This document shows, piece by piece, positions 52,037 to 61,027 of a stretch of 64,000 bases of DNA. The translations under genes were made by a program, and so were the position numbers. Under the pieces are notes generated by a model. It made no database searches. It was not told where the DNA came from and saw only the letters and a program-made list of their open reading frames with translations. The stretch is from Paenibacillus xylanexedens (GTDB lineage: Bacteria > Bacillota > Bacilli > Paenibacillales > Paenibacillaceae), in assembly GCF_007676705.1 (NCBI RefSeq), contig NZ_VEBF01000002.1:744001-808000 (forward strand), read 5' to 3'. The first letter of the stretch is position 1. Each line of letters starts with the position of its first letter.

Positions 52037-52091
52037 TTCGTTTTGTCCTCCTTCGAAGCTCATGCGGTTAGCTGTTAACCAGCTATAACGG

Positions 52092-52562
52092 TTATTCCGG
52101 TTTCACCAGGAAAAGGGGCTGCCCGTACTCGACCAGCTGTCCGTTCTCAACCAGCACTTCAACGATTTCTCCCTTGATGTCCGCATCAAGCTCGTTCATC
52201 AGCTTCATCGCTTCGATGATACATACCGTTGTTTTTTCAACAACTTTATCACCAGCGCTCACAAAAGGACCCGCTTCCGGCGAGGAAGCTCTGTAAAAAG
52301 TACCTACCATCGGAGATACAATTTTATGTAAATGACTTGTAGTATCGACCTGCGGTGCAGCTTCACTTACCACTGCTGCCGGCTGTACTTGCGGAGCAGC
52401 AATCATTTGCGGTTGCACAGCAGCTGCTTGAACATACTCCGTTTTGCCCGGTTTACGGATCGATAACCGTGATCCTTCATTTTCAATTTCCAACTCTTGA
52501 ACGGAACTTTCATCTACCAGTTTGATCAGTTCTTTGATCTCACTCAATTTAAACATTTCCAT
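52092..52562 (-). CDS. accB: Biotin carboxyl carrier protein of acetyl-CoA carboxylase
   Basis: A 156-residue carrier. It has an N-terminal helix ([24 protein letters not shown]), an Ala/Pro/Gln linker and a C-terminal biotinyl domain with the biotin-lysine in [15 protein letters not shown] and the [18 protein letters not shown] thumb region. The ATG at 52562 has AAGGAG 6 nt upstream. First gene of the run that continues to ispA; 133 bp with an intrinsic terminator separate it from spoIIIAH. Confidence 0.95.
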   Translation of the reverse strand: MEMFKLSEIKELIKLVDESSVQELEIENEGSRLSIRKPGKTEYVQAAAVQPQMIAAPQVQPAAVVSEAAPQVDTTSHLHKIVSPMVGTFYRASSPEAGPFVSAGDKVVEKTTVCIIEAMKLMNELDADIKGEIVEVLVENGQLVEYGQPLFLVKPE

Positions 52563-52633
52563 TATTCACTCCTTCGGCATCATGCCAGTCTCACTAGGAC
52601 GGTCATATGGCTTTATGTATTATATCATAATCG

Positions 52634-52676
52634 TTAAAAATGGAAAGAGCCCGAGAGTACAACCAGCTCCCGGGAC
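52634..52676 (-). terminator. Terminator of the spoIIIA operon
   Basis: CCCGGGAG/CTCTCGGG (one mismatch) with a 9-nt loop, then CTCTTTCCATTTTT on the minus strand, 20 nt past spoIIIAH. Confidence 0.6.
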
Positions 52677-52695
52677 TGCATTTCCATGATTTGGA

Positions 52696-53526
52696 TTACT
52701 GTTCTGTAACGTATTGCACGCTGATTTTGTTCTGGGAAACAGCCAATTCTTTCATGACCAGGTCCACAATGGATACCGCCTGTTTTACATCCAGTTTGTC
52801 ACTGAGGACCACAACTTTATACTTGTCGGCATCTTCTTGAACAATCGCATTGGCGAACTGCTGGGAAAGTGTCTCCTCAATGCCTGTAATTTTGGCTTCT
52901 TTTTCTTCCAGTGTACGAAGTTGCTCCGTTGCTTTGGCATTTTCCTCTGGCGTTTTGCTCAGATCACCTGCCACGGTCATCAGTTCCTCATACTTGCGAT
53001 TGTTGCTTTCCTCACGTTGCCACTGGTAGTTCTGGAACTGGCTGCTCGCAGATGCTGTCGTATTCTGCTCTTCCATTTCCTTGAGGACTTCCTCATCCGT
53101 CTTCGTTGCAGTGCCTTCTGTCTGACCGCCAGTCTCTGGTGTAGTTGCTGCCCCTTTATCCGTTTCTTTGTCGGCTTCTTTTCCTGCTTCACCCTTATTC
53201 TCGCCTGATTCGACAGCAGGTGTTTGCTCTGTATTTCCGGCCTCTTTACCTTCTGTAGCCGCCGGTTCTTCAACAGTACCAGTCGTACTTGGGTCACTCT
53301 CAACTTCGCCGCTATTCACCACTTCATTCACAACCAGACCTTGTGTAGGATCAAGAATGCCTGCTGTTTCCGTCGCTTCCCCTTGCTTGATTCCATCGAC
53401 TTGCTGACTGTCAGCCACGGGTGCATTGACTGGACCAGAATCCTCAGTGAACAGATAATACGCGGACAAAATGACCATCAGACTCAGCATGGAAACGAGC
53501 CATACCGTTTGACGTTTGTTATTCAT
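52696..53526 (-). CDS. spoIIIAH: SpoIIIAH, mother-cell channel protein
   Basis: A 276-residue protein with an N-terminal membrane helix (TVWLVSMLSLMVILSAYYLF), a long acidic Glu/Thr/Gly linker (residues 35-150) and the conserved ring-forming domain (FQNYQWQREESNNRKYEELM, LEEKEAKITGIEETLSQQFAN, DKYKVVVLSDKLDVKQAVSIVDLVMKEL). It binds SpoIIQ across the engulfing membranes. It is longer than the B. subtilis protein (218) because of the linker. GAGGAGG precedes the ATG. Last gene of the operon. Confidence 0.93.
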   Translation of the reverse strand: MNNKRQTVWLVSMLSLMVILSAYYLFTEDSGPVNAPVADSQQVDGIKQGEATETAGILDPTQGLVVNEVVNSGEVESDPSTTGTVEEPAATEGKEAGNTEQTPAVESGENKGEAGKEADKETDKGAATTPETGGQTEGTATKTDEEVLKEMEEQNTTASASSQFQNYQWQREESNNRKYEELMTVAGDLSKTPEENAKATEQLRTLEEKEAKITGIEETLSQQFANAIVQEDADKYKVVVLSDKLDVKQAVSIVDLVMKELAVSQNKISVQYVTEQ

Positions 53527-53590
53527 TAGAACTTCCTCCTCAAATTGGCTTCACTCTTATGAGAATTGAATCTTGATTCATCACACCAGA

Positions 53591-54229
53591 TTAGTCTTGT
53601 TTGCGCGGTACAACCGAGATCCGGTAGGCGGCCACATTCAGTCCTTTTTCCACAGCATCGGTTATCAGTTCCTTCACAACCTTGTTCTCTGCACCCCTCG
53701 CAACTACAAGTACACCACGGATCTGCGGTTTGAGCTTTTTGGTCACTATCGGTGTCTGATCCCCTGATATTTCGTACGTAATAATCTCGCCATCACGGGT
53801 ATATTGCGTCATATGTCGCTTGCCCCCGTTAGCATCAGTTTCTTCGGTAAGTTGCTGAGAATCCTTCACGTTCCGCTGAACGACCAGTTCTTCTGTGGAA
53901 TCCACGGTAACCATCACATCAACGGTCCCCACACCAACGATATTCTCCAGCACACCTTTGATCTTGTCCTCAAATGCAATTTCGATTGCCTGAAAAGGGT
54001 TCTGATCCATCGGATCACTCTGTATGGATGCCATGGATGTTGTCGGATCCGGTGGTTCCCGACCGATATTTTCGGAATCAATTTTTTTGACATTGACGAA
54101 GGAATTGAACAGCATGATTCCCACCCCGATCAAACCCAGGATAATCAACCAACGGAAAGTTTGGCTCCGCCTAGCCCCACCCTCACCGCCACCCATCCAG
54201 GTTTCCATCTTTTTGAACCATTGTTTCAT
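53591..54229 (-). CDS. spoIIIAG: SpoIIIAG, channel ring protein
   Basis: A 212-residue protein with one membrane helix (RWLIILGLIGVGIMLFNSF) and a ring-building domain (IKGVLENIVGVGTVDVMVTVDSTEELVVQRN; KPQIRGVLVVARGAENKVVKELITDAVEKGLNV). SpoIIIAG forms a large ring in the mother-cell membrane. GAGGAGGG precedes the ATG at 54229; 15 bp after spoIIIAF. Confidence 0.94.
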   Translation of the reverse strand: MKQWFKKMETWMGGGEGGARRSQTFRWLIILGLIGVGIMLFNSFVNVKKIDSENIGREPPDPTTSMASIQSDPMDQNPFQAIEIAFEDKIKGVLENIVGVGTVDVMVTVDSTEELVVQRNVKDSQQLTEETDANGGKRHMTQYTRDGEIITYEISGDQTPIVTKKLKPQIRGVLVVARGAENKVVKELITDAVEKGLNVAAYRISVVPRKQD

Positions 54230-54244
54230 CGGACACCCTCCTCC

Positions 54245-55075
54245 TCAGAGAACTTCAGCACTTTTCGGCTCTTTCACTTGGACGTTGTTCGCATCAACAT
54301 CCCACTTTTCAGTCAACAATGTAATAATTTTCACCGCATGTTCCGACCGTGAAGATGTCTCGCTTGGGGTCTTGGTCTCATCTGCCTGATCACGTATAAC
54401 AGGCTCGGAAGATGCTTCATTTCCATCCTGCTGACTTTTACGCACATCAATCTGTACATCAGGCACTTCGATCTGACCAATCTGGATGGGCTGTTGTGTT
54501 TTCTGCGATTCATCCTTTTCTGACTCTGTATTTGTACCGAATATGGGTTGTGTATTTGCAGCGACTTCTTGCTGCGTTGATTTCACTTCTCCTCCTGCAT
54601 TCTCTCCTGCCATCTCAACCAATACACGCTGGATTACAGGAAGTTCGACTGACGAGGCAGCTTCCATTTCCGTTTCATATTTACTCATTGCCAGTTGCAC
54701 CTCTACGGACCGAACCTTCGCTCCTGTTGTTTCTTCAATCTGGCCTTTCATGACATTAGCCAGTTCTTTGGCTGTCCACTGCAGGGATTGTTCCTGCTCA
54801 TTCGCTTGCAGTCGCTTGCCCTGAGCCAGAATCTGTTCGAGCGTTGCATTCCCAGCCGATGGAGCATCCATGGCCGACATTGCCCGTTTCAGTTCACCAA
54901 CCGGATCACTTCTGAGGAGCTTGGTTATGGGTGATAAAAGAGTCAGCAGGATGAGAAGGCTCAGCACAAGCTTCACATAACGTTCCATGGATCGATTGGG
55001 CAATAACATATCCACGAAAGTCGCCAGCAGAACGATCATGATCAATTCCTGGAGCCAGTTGCTCAGCCACCCCAT
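54245..55075 (-). CDS. spoIIIAF: SpoIIIAF, stage III sporulation protein
   Basis: A 276-residue protein with two N-terminal membrane helices (LQELIMIVLLATFVDMLLP and YVKLVLSLLILLTLLSPITKLL), a helical middle and a C-terminal small domain (HAVKIITLLTEKWDVDANNVQVK). The middle carries a Gln/Glu/Ser-rich insertion (residues 170-230) that makes it longer than the 206-residue B. subtilis protein. The ATG at 55075 has AAAGGGG 9 nt upstream. Confidence 0.9.
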   Translation of the reverse strand: MGWLSNWLQELIMIVLLATFVDMLLPNRSMERYVKLVLSLLILLTLLSPITKLLRSDPVGELKRAMSAMDAPSAGNATLEQILAQGKRLQANEQEQSLQWTAKELANVMKGQIEETTGAKVRSVEVQLAMSKYETEMEAASSVELPVIQRVLVEMAGENAGGEVKSTQQEVAANTQPIFGTNTESEKDESQKTQQPIQIGQIEVPDVQIDVRKSQQDGNEASSEPVIRDQADETKTPSETSSRSEHAVKIITLLTEKWDVDANNVQVKEPKSAEVL

Positions 55076-55105
55076 CCTCTCCAACCCCTTTCTTGCAACC
55101 TGCAC

Positions 55106-56296
55106 TCAGCGCATCATAACAGTCAGATTCCCTGCAGTCAGCAGGATGGTGATCGCCAGGAAAAACATCAACCCGACAGCTGCCAGCGCCGCAAATACGT
55201 ATATCATGCTCTTGCCAATGGCCTGTAGACATCCTACGATCGGGGTGTCTCCGAGCGGTTGCATAATGGCACCGGTAACGTTGTATATCAAGGCAAGAGC
55301 CAGGATCTTGAGTGCCGGAAAGGCACATAGAAACAGGATGATGATAACGCCAGTGAGTCCAATTGCATTTTTGACAAGTAGTGAAGCTGTAATTACCGTA
55401 TCCGTCGCATCCGCAAATGTTCTGCCCACAACAGGGACAAAGTTGCCTGCGATGTATTTGGCGGCCTTCAGGCTGACTCCATCCGCTACGGAGCCCGATG
55501 CTCCCTGAACCGAGATTACACCCAGAAACATCGTCAGCAGGATACCCAGCAGTGCCACACTTATATTGCGCAGGAGGTCTGCCAGCTGTGTCAGCTTGTA
55601 CTTGTCAGACAATGAGCTGACGAGATGCAGAACAGCTGAGAAGAAGAGTAGCGGGAATACGAGCATGTGAATCAATGTACTCACCAGATGGATCATGAAA
55701 ATGATGAGTGGATGGGTCACAGAGACGGTGATGACGTTACCCATGGACGCGAGCAGTGTGAATAACAAGGGAACCATCGCCATCATGAAGTTGATCATGC
55801 CGGTTATGGCATCCTTGGCGTATCCAATCGCCACACTGAAGCTGTTAATGGCAATGATGATGATGACCATATAACAGATCGAATAGGCGATTTTGCTAAT
55901 ATTATTTTTCTCAAAGGCGGTTTGAAGAGTCTCCAGAATCATACTCAGTACGCTTAACATCACAATCGTGACCAGAAGCTTGCCATTATATAAAATTTCA
56001 TGCAGCAAGAAGGTTCCTATGGCTACAAACACCGACTTCAGGCTGAACCCTTCATTGCCGGGGATTAACATATCCATGAAGGAAGGGGTTTTCCCATCCG
56101 GGAAAAAACCACCGTATTGTTGCATCAGTTGATCCCAGTATTTCTCCACCTGATCCTTGGGAAGCTGATCGGCCTGCTGCTCCATCCACTCGCCGGAAGG
56201 CGAGCTTGCAGTAACCTGTCCCAGAATACCGAACAGAAAACAGAGCATCAGCACAACCGTAAGGCGCCATTGCGGCTTATGATGAATCGATTTCAT
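55106..56296 (-). CDS. spoIIIAE: SpoIIIAE, stage III sporulation membrane protein
   Basis: A 396-residue polytopic protein with a signal peptide (RLTVVLMLCFLFGILGQVTA) and about seven further membrane segments, including LLVTIVMLSVLSMILETLQ, FMMAMVPLLFTLLASMGNVI and IIILFLCAFPALKILALALIYNVTGA. GVSLKAAKYIAGNFVPVVGRTFADATDTVI is the family hallmark. It is a core part of the SpoIIIA feeding-tube complex. AGAAGGGG precedes the ATG with wide spacing. Confidence 0.95.
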   Translation of the reverse strand: MKSIHHKPQWRLTVVLMLCFLFGILGQVTASSPSGEWMEQQADQLPKDQVEKYWDQLMQQYGGFFPDGKTPSFMDMLIPGNEGFSLKSVFVAIGTFLLHEILYNGKLLVTIVMLSVLSMILETLQTAFEKNNISKIAYSICYMVIIIIAINSFSVAIGYAKDAITGMINFMMAMVPLLFTLLASMGNVITVSVTHPLIIFMIHLVSTLIHMLVFPLLFFSAVLHLVSSLSDKYKLTQLADLLRNISVALLGILLTMFLGVISVQGASGSVADGVSLKAAKYIAGNFVPVVGRTFADATDTVITASLLVKNAIGLTGVIIILFLCAFPALKILALALIYNVTGAIMQPLGDTPIVGCLQAIGKSMIYVFAALAAVGLMFFLAITILLTAGNLTVMMR

Positions 56297-56316
56297 ATGA
56301 AGTCCGCACGCCCCTT

Positions 56317-56706
56317 CTACACCGGCATCAGCTTCATGACGGTTTCGATAATAATGCTGATGATCGGTATAGCAAGAACGAGGATCAACACCTTGCCGGC
56401 CAGTTCAATCTTGGACGCAATGCTCTCCTGGCCTGCATCCCTGACGATCTGTGCACCAAATTCAGCAATGTACGCTATGCCAATAATTTTCAGCACCGTT
56501 TTTAGATAAATACTCTCCATCCCTGAATTCTCGGCAAGCCGCTTCAACACCTCGATGACTGCACCGATCTTGCCAATCAACAACATGAAGATCACAATAC
56601 CAGTCGCAGCAGCAATCAGAAAGGCAAACATCGGCTTCTGTTCCTTAATGACCAGAATGAGCACTGTTGCGATGAGCGCCAAACCTACAACTTGGATAAT
56701 TTCCAC
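56317..56706 (-). CDS. spoIIIAD: SpoIIIAD, stage III sporulation membrane protein
   Basis: A 129-residue protein with four hydrophobic segments (VVGLALIATVLILVI, FLIAAATGIVIFMLLIG and others) and the conserved YLKTVLKIIGIAYIAEFGAQIVRDAGQ. A GTG at 56706 follows GGTGGTG. It belongs to the SpoIIIAC/AD pair. Confidence 0.94.
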   Translation of the reverse strand: MEIIQVVGLALIATVLILVIKEQKPMFAFLIAAATGIVIFMLLIGKIGAVIEVLKRLAENSGMESIYLKTVLKIIGIAYIAEFGAQIVRDAGQESIASKIELAGKVLILVLAIPIISIIIETVMKLMPV

Positions 56707-56737
56707 AGGTCACCACCATCCGGCTTCATGACCGTTT

Positions 56738-56941
56738 TCATTGAAAAAGAAATATCGATTTGATCTCTTGTAGCAGGCTGTCCAGCATACGGACCACCAT
56801 GAACAATACAACGACAAATCCGATTACGGTCACCCAGTGAGCCATATCTTCCTTTCCCATTTGTTTCAGTACCGTGTGAATCATGGCAATAATGATTCCG
56901 ATACCCGCAATTTGAAAGATTGCGTTCACTTCTAGATTCAT
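56738..56941 (-). CDS. spoIIIAC: SpoIIIAC, stage III sporulation membrane protein
   Basis: A 67-residue protein with two membrane helices (AIFQIAGIGIIIAMIHTVL and VTVIGFVVVLFMVVRML) around the conserved KQMGKEDMAHW. GAGGTG precedes the ATG at 56941. It lies between spoIIIAB and spoIIIAD. Confidence 0.95.
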   Translation of the reverse strand: MNLEVNAIFQIAGIGIIIAMIHTVLKQMGKEDMAHWVTVIGFVVVLFMVVRMLDSLLQEIKSIFLFQ

Positions 56942-56970
56942 GACCTTGGCACCTCACTATCCCGGCTATT

Positions 56971-57480
56971 TCAGAAGATCAGAATGACGATTAACGCTCC
57001 GACAAGCATCCCGAGGCTTCGGCTCATTCGTTCATATTTCATTTGATCGGCCTGGGCACGGGATTCCTCATGCATTAGTTGTTGAATGGCTAACGATATA
57101 TGTTTGGTCTGATCCTGACGGTCACTTGTGCCAAGGCTGAAGCTTAATTGCAGCATGACTTCCCGCTCGTCAGCCTTCATGGCCGATCTTCCCCAAGCCA
57201 GATCCACGCCGGACTGAAGACTCTCCCGGGCAGTAAGTCCATGAGGAGGTTCCATCTGTGTAGCTGCATGAAGGAACAGCGTCTTTACAGGTTCTTTGGT
57301 CTGGGCTCCCATCTTGCCCATGGCATCGGGAAGGGGAGTAAGCCCATAGTTAATCTCCGTCATTAGTCGCTGAAGGGCTGCAATGAGTTCTCGCAATTGT
57401 CTTGGTCTTAATGCATACTGTCTGGCCTTGTAAAATCCGGCGAGGGTGCTGGCTAAGAGAATGATTACCGCACCAAGCAT
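56971..57480 (-). CDS. spoIIIAB: SpoIIIAB, stage III sporulation protein
   Basis: A 169-residue protein with an N-terminal helix (MLGAVIILLASTLAGFYKA), the family core RPRQLRELIAALQRLMTEINYGLTPLPDAM, and a C-terminal membrane helix. The ATG at 57480 lies 1 base past the spoIIIAA stop; a TTG three codons upstream sits better behind AGGAGG and may be the true start, making the genes overlap. Confidence 0.92.
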   Translation of the reverse strand: MLGAVIILLASTLAGFYKARQYALRPRQLRELIAALQRLMTEINYGLTPLPDAMGKMGAQTKEPVKTLFLHAATQMEPPHGLTARESLQSGVDLAWGRSAMKADEREVMLQLSFSLGTSDRQDQTKHISLAIQQLMHEESRAQADQMKYERMSRSLGMLVGALIVILIF

Positions 57481-57481
57481 G

Positions 57482-58486
57482 TTAACCAAAGGCTTCACCT
57501 CCTGCCCCGGTCTGCTGCAAACCACGCATTTTGCCATCAGCCAGTCGAAAGGTCATGCCCCGGCTCGTCCGTTGCAGCTGTACATAACGTTGAAACATCT
57601 GCTCTGCAATTAAGGTTCTGAGCGCGGGCCTGGCCGACAGCTCCGATAGGTCACGGCCATGAGCAGTCGCGATTACAGAGACTCCTGCATGCAGGGCTTC
57701 CATCACCGCCTCAGCGTCCTCCGGACGACCGATCTCGTCCACAATCAGGACATCGGGTGACATGGAGCGAAGCATCATCATCATGCCCTCAGCCTTCGGA
57801 CAACCGTCCATCACATCTGTTCGTGGGCCTACGTCGAATCCAGGTACTCCTTTGTAGCTACCGGCGATTTCGGACCTCTCATCCACAATGCCCACTTTCA
57901 GGCGCGGACGTATCCCCTGTACCAGTTCACTGCCCCCCGCAAGCTTCGTTCCGCTGCTAATTTGTCTCGCCAGATCTCGCAGCAACGTCGTTTTTCCTTG
58001 TTGAGGCGGTGAAAGGATCAACGTATGGAAGACCTGTCCGCTCTTCATATCGAGAAGATAAGGAAGGATACGGTCAGCCACTCCATGTACCTCACGTGCT
58101 ACCCGGACGTTAAATCCGTTGATGTCGCGCAGGTATTCGACACGCCCACCACTTAGTACGGTTCGGCCAGCAAGTCCTATTCGATGCCCCCCCGGGATGG
58201 TGATGAACCCTTTGCGCAGTTCCTCTTCCAATGTATAAAGTGAATGGTTACTGATCAGATCGAGCAACCTGTGCGTCACTTCTTTCTGGGGAACATACGC
58301 TTCTTCAGGGTTCCCTGTCGGGCTACCTTGAGGTGTCAGGAAGTGGTATGTGTTGCCTGCATTTATCTCCAGGGGTCTGCCTTCACGAATACGTACTTCC
58401 TCCACTTGTTCCAATAGAGCGGGTGGCATTCTTCCGAGAATGGTGCGGATCGGTTCCGGAAAAAGTTCCTTCCAGTTCACCTTCAT
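57482..58486 (-). CDS. spoIIIAA: SpoIIIAA, sporulation ATPase
   Basis: A 334-residue secretion-ATPase-like protein with Walker A SPPQQGKTTLLRDL, GIVDERSEIAGSYKG, FDVGPRTDVMDGCPKAEGM and Walker B VLIVDEIGRPEDAEAV. It is thought to power or assemble the SpoIIIA transport apparatus in the mother cell. GGAGGAG precedes the ATG at 58486. First gene of spoIIIAA-AH, all eight of which are present and intact, read from the sigma-E-like promoter at 58549-58577. Confidence 0.96.
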   Translation of the reverse strand: MKVNWKELFPEPIRTILGRMPPALLEQVEEVRIREGRPLEINAGNTYHFLTPQGSPTGNPEEAYVPQKEVTHRLLDLISNHSLYTLEEELRKGFITIPGGHRIGLAGRTVLSGGRVEYLRDINGFNVRVAREVHGVADRILPYLLDMKSGQVFHTLILSPPQQGKTTLLRDLARQISSGTKLAGGSELVQGIRPRLKVGIVDERSEIAGSYKGVPGFDVGPRTDVMDGCPKAEGMMMMLRSMSPDVLIVDEIGRPEDAEAVMEALHAGVSVIATAHGRDLSELSARPALRTLIAEQMFQRYVQLQRTSRGMTFRLADGKMRGLQQTGAGGEAFG

Positions 58487-58548
58487 GAGTAGGCTCCTCC
58501 AACCTTGAGATCATATGGTTCACGCTTCTGGCGCTTGTTCATATCTCA

Positions 58549-58577
58549 AGTTTATGCCTGTACATTTAATTTATGAC
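58549..58577 (-). promoter_or_regulatory. Sigma-E-type promoter of the spoIIIA operon
   Basis: GTCATAAA-N13-CATAAACT on the minus strand resembles the sigma-E pattern (-10 CATAnnnT exact, -35 partial). It lies about 62 nt before spoIIIAA. The operon is sigma-E-dependent in B. subtilis. Confidence 0.6.
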
Positions 58578-58748
58578 GCTGAAATCTATCATTTCTTCAG
58601 AATGCGGTTGAGAGTTGAAACCATAGATCAACCTACTGCTCTAGGCACCCGTCTAGATGCGCATGCATATGGTAATTGCAGATAGGTAAGTTCCATTCCA
58701 GTTCAAATAGAACTACCGATCCCCAGATACAGAAAGGAGTTGTGGGGA

Positions 58749-59498
58749 GTGCGAGTTGATGTGGTAGGCAATGTGAATGAGTTACGCACCATTGATGTTG
58801 CAGGGCGTAGTGCGGTTGTCATTGATGTATTGTGTACGACCAGTACGATTGTTACAGCCCTGGCGTATGACGCTGCGGCTGTGATTGCCGTAGAGACGGT
58901 TCCACAAGCCAAACAAATGGAAATGAAAGATTGCATTCGGGGCGGGGAGCGTTTTGACAAAAAAATTACCGGATTCGAGGTGGGTAATTCCCCCTATGAA
59001 TATATGACTGAAGGCGTTGCAAATAAAACCATCATATTAACTACAACCGATGGGACCCGGGCCTTGATCAAAGCTTCCAAGGCGAAACATGTACTCGCTG
59101 GATCATTTCTCAATGTGCAGGCTGTCGCAGCAGTTCTATGTGAACTGCAAAGAGATGTATTGTTGCTATGTGCGGGGACACAGGATGAATTTGCACTGGA
59201 GGATGGTTTGTGTGCTGGATGCATTATCGAAGAGCTACACCGACAATCCTATTCTCCCATTCAATTGAATGATCTCGGTATAGTACTTCATCAGGCGGTA
59301 TCCCAATGTAGGGACAGTATCCCGGATATGATGAGAATATCGTCCGGCGGGAGAAGGCTTGAAAAGTTAGGCAGGGTTCATGATATTTCGTATTGCTCTC
59401 AATTAAATCTGCTGGATTGTGTTCCCGAGATGGGAGAAGGGAACCGTATGGCGCCTTATCGGGGGATACGCGGGGAGAAGATATTCAAGTCACTCTGA
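58749..59498 (+). CDS. comB: 2-phosphosulfolactate phosphatase
   Basis: A 249-residue ComB-family protein with VVIDVLCTTSTIVTALAYDAAAVIAVETV, GFEVGNSPYEY, ILTTTDGTRAL, LAGSFLNVQAVAA and LLLCAGTQDEFALEDGLCAG. It removes phosphate from 2-phosphosulfolactate to give sulfolactate, a step of coenzyme M synthesis in archaea and of spore sulfolactate production in Bacillus. The GTG at 58749 has AAAGGAG 9 nt upstream. It is divergent from spoIIIAA; no comA is in the window. Confidence 0.9.
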   Translation: MRVDVVGNVNELRTIDVAGRSAVVIDVLCTTSTIVTALAYDAAAVIAVETVPQAKQMEMKDCIRGGERFDKKITGFEVGNSPYEYMTEGVANKTIILTTTDGTRALIKASKAKHVLAGSFLNVQAVAAVLCELQRDVLLLCAGTQDEFALEDGLCAGCIIEELHRQSYSPIQLNDLGIVLHQAVSQCRDSIPDMMRISSGGRRLEKLGRVHDISYCSQLNLLDCVPEMGEGNRMAPYRGIRGEKIFKSL

Positions 59499-59510
59499 GA
59501 ATTGCTATGA

Positions 59511-59557
59511 GAAAAACAAAAAGGTGCACTGCTGCCCGTTGGCAACAGTACACCTTT
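59511..59557 (-). terminator. Terminator of lysC
   Basis: AAAGGTGTACTGTTGCC/GGCAGCAGTGCACCTTT with a 4-nt loop, then TTGTTTTT on the minus strand, 27 nt past the stop. It may also end comB. Confidence 0.85.
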
Positions 59558-59583
59558 GCTATGTTTACATGTGTAGAAACAAC

Positions 59584-60102
59584 TTATCTGCGATCTTGTG
59601 GTCCGCCAATCACAGCTTGCTCAGCGGTATCGAGATCATATGCTGTATGCAACGCCTTAATAACGTCATGTAGCTTCTCTCCATCAATGACACAAGATAC
59701 TTTGATCTCGGAAGTACTCACCATCTTGATGCTCACGCCTTCAGCAGAAATGACCTTGAACATCTTGGCAGCTACACCCGGGTGACTGACCATCCCAGCG
59801 CCAACAATGGAGATTTTAACGAGGTTCTCTTCAGATGTGACTTCACGGTAAGGCAAGCGGCTGTGAAGGCCTTCAATGACACGCAATGCGTTCTCACGAT
59901 CAGATAGCGCAACAGAGAAAGAGAAGTCCGCTTTGCCATCCATCACTCCGCTCTGAACGATAATGTCCACATCCAGCTGATTGGATGCAAGCGCACCAAA
60001 TACTTCAGCCAGAACTCCTGGTACATCCGGCACACCCAGAATACTGATGCGAGCTACGTTTTTGTCATAGGCAATACCACTAACCACTACACCTTGTTCC
60101 AT
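59584..60102 (-). CDS. lysC: Aspartokinase beta subunit from an internal start of lysC
   Basis: AAGGAGG stands 9 nt before an in-frame ATG at 60102 (codon 246 of lysC), giving a 172-residue protein that begins MEQGVVVSGIAYDKN and covers both ACT domains. B. subtilis aspartokinase II makes its beta subunit the same way, from an in-phase internal start at about the same codon. A strong ribosome site inside a coding region is unlikely by chance. Confidence 0.75.
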   Translation of the reverse strand: MEQGVVVSGIAYDKNVARISILGVPDVPGVLAEVFGALASNQLDVDIIVQSGVMDGKADFSFSVALSDRENALRVIEGLHSRLPYREVTSEENLVKISIVGAGMVSHPGVAAKMFKVISAEGVSIKMVSTSEIKVSCVIDGEKLHDVIKALHTAYDLDTAEQAVIGGPQDRR

Positions 60103-60837
60103 TGCTGCTTCCTCCTTCACAACCGTTCCTTCATTATGGTTAAAGCTGGATCTTACAATCAAAGGCACACCGGAATGCTTCGCGTACTCAACTGCACGCG
60201 GATGCAGCACCGCTGCTCCCAAATTAGCGAGTTCCAGCATTTCGTCATACGATATTTCCTTCAGCTTGCGCGCAACCTTAACGATCCGCGGGTCTGTAGA
60301 ATAGATTCCGTCCACATCCGTATAGATCTCGCACGCATCAGCCTTAATGGCTGCAGCCAGCGCTACAGCTGTTGTATCCGAACCACCACGACCCAGTGTT
60401 GTGATCTCGCCGTCTTCCGTCATGCCCTGGAAGCCTGCAACAATAACAATGTTGCCTTCGGCAAGTGCTGCATTCACACGGTCGGGATGAATATCATTAA
60501 TACGTGCTTTTCCGTGAACCGGCTCTGTGCGGAATCCCGCTTGCCAGCCCGTAAACGATACTGCCTTGCGTCCAAGCGCTTGAATAGCCATCGATAACAA
60601 GGAGATCGAAATCTGTTCTCCTGTCGTTAAGAGCATATCCATCTCACGAGCAGGCAGATCACTATTCAGTTGTTTTGCCTGATCAATCAAATCATCCGTT
60701 GTATCCCCCATGGCCGAAACCACGACTACACACCGATGTCCTTCATCAGCTTTTTCTACAACACGTCCGGCTACACGCTTCATGCGCTCTGTATCTCCGA
60801 CCGAGCTGCCCCCAAATTTCATGACGTACAATGACAA
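59584..60837 (-). CDS. lysC: Aspartokinase (alpha subunit)
   Basis: A 417-residue aspartate kinase with the kinase signature VMKFGGSSVGDTERM, TTGEQISISLLSMA, GRGGSDTTAVALAAAI and two C-terminal ACT domains (ARISILGVPDVPGVLAEVF; KISIVGAGMVSHPGVAAKMF). It makes aspartyl phosphate, the entry to lysine, threonine, methionine and diaminopimelate. The start is a TTG at 60837 with GGGAGTGGA upstream, matching the family start (M/xLxVxKFGG). No lysine riboswitch is seen in the leader. An internal start for a beta subunit is described at 60102. Confidence 0.94.
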   Translation of the reverse strand: MSLYVMKFGGSSVGDTERMKRVAGRVVEKADEGHRCVVVVSAMGDTTDDLIDQAKQLNSDLPAREMDMLLTTGEQISISLLSMAIQALGRKAVSFTGWQAGFRTEPVHGKARINDIHPDRVNAALAEGNIVIVAGFQGMTEDGEITTLGRGGSDTTAVALAAAIKADACEIYTDVDGIYSTDPRIVKVARKLKEISYDEMLELANLGAAVLHPRAVEYAKHSGVPLIVRSSFNHNEGTVVKEEAAMEQGVVVSGIAYDKNVARISILGVPDVPGVLAEVFGALASNQLDVDIIVQSGVMDGKADFSFSVALSDRENALRVIEGLHSRLPYREVTSEENLVKISIVGAGMVSHPGVAAKMFKVISAEGVSIKMVSTSEIKVSCVIDGEKLHDVIKALHTAYDLDTAEQAVIGGPQDRR

Positions 60838-60957
60838 AGCAAATCCACTCCCTACCTTGTGCAGTATGCATAATTGATGTCCATCGTCATTATTCTCTAC
60901 GAGAAATGACTTTAACCCAGTATATTACGAAAGCGACTGATAGGCTAATCTTTTTTC

Positions 60958-60992
60958 GAAAAAACCCTCTGCCAAAGGAATGGCAAAGGGTT
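60958..60992 (-). terminator. Terminator of efp
   Basis: AACCCTTTGCCA/TGGCAGAGGGTT with a short loop and T6 on the minus strand, 36 nt past the stop. Confidence 0.88.
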
Positions 60993-61027
60993 GTTAATAA
61001 CCTTTTTTAGCTTACAGGCTGTGAAAG

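Noticed and set aside
60838..60957. Lysine riboswitch before lysC
   Set aside because: The leader is only about 120 nt and none of the conserved L-box blocks can be found. The lysA leader also lacks one.
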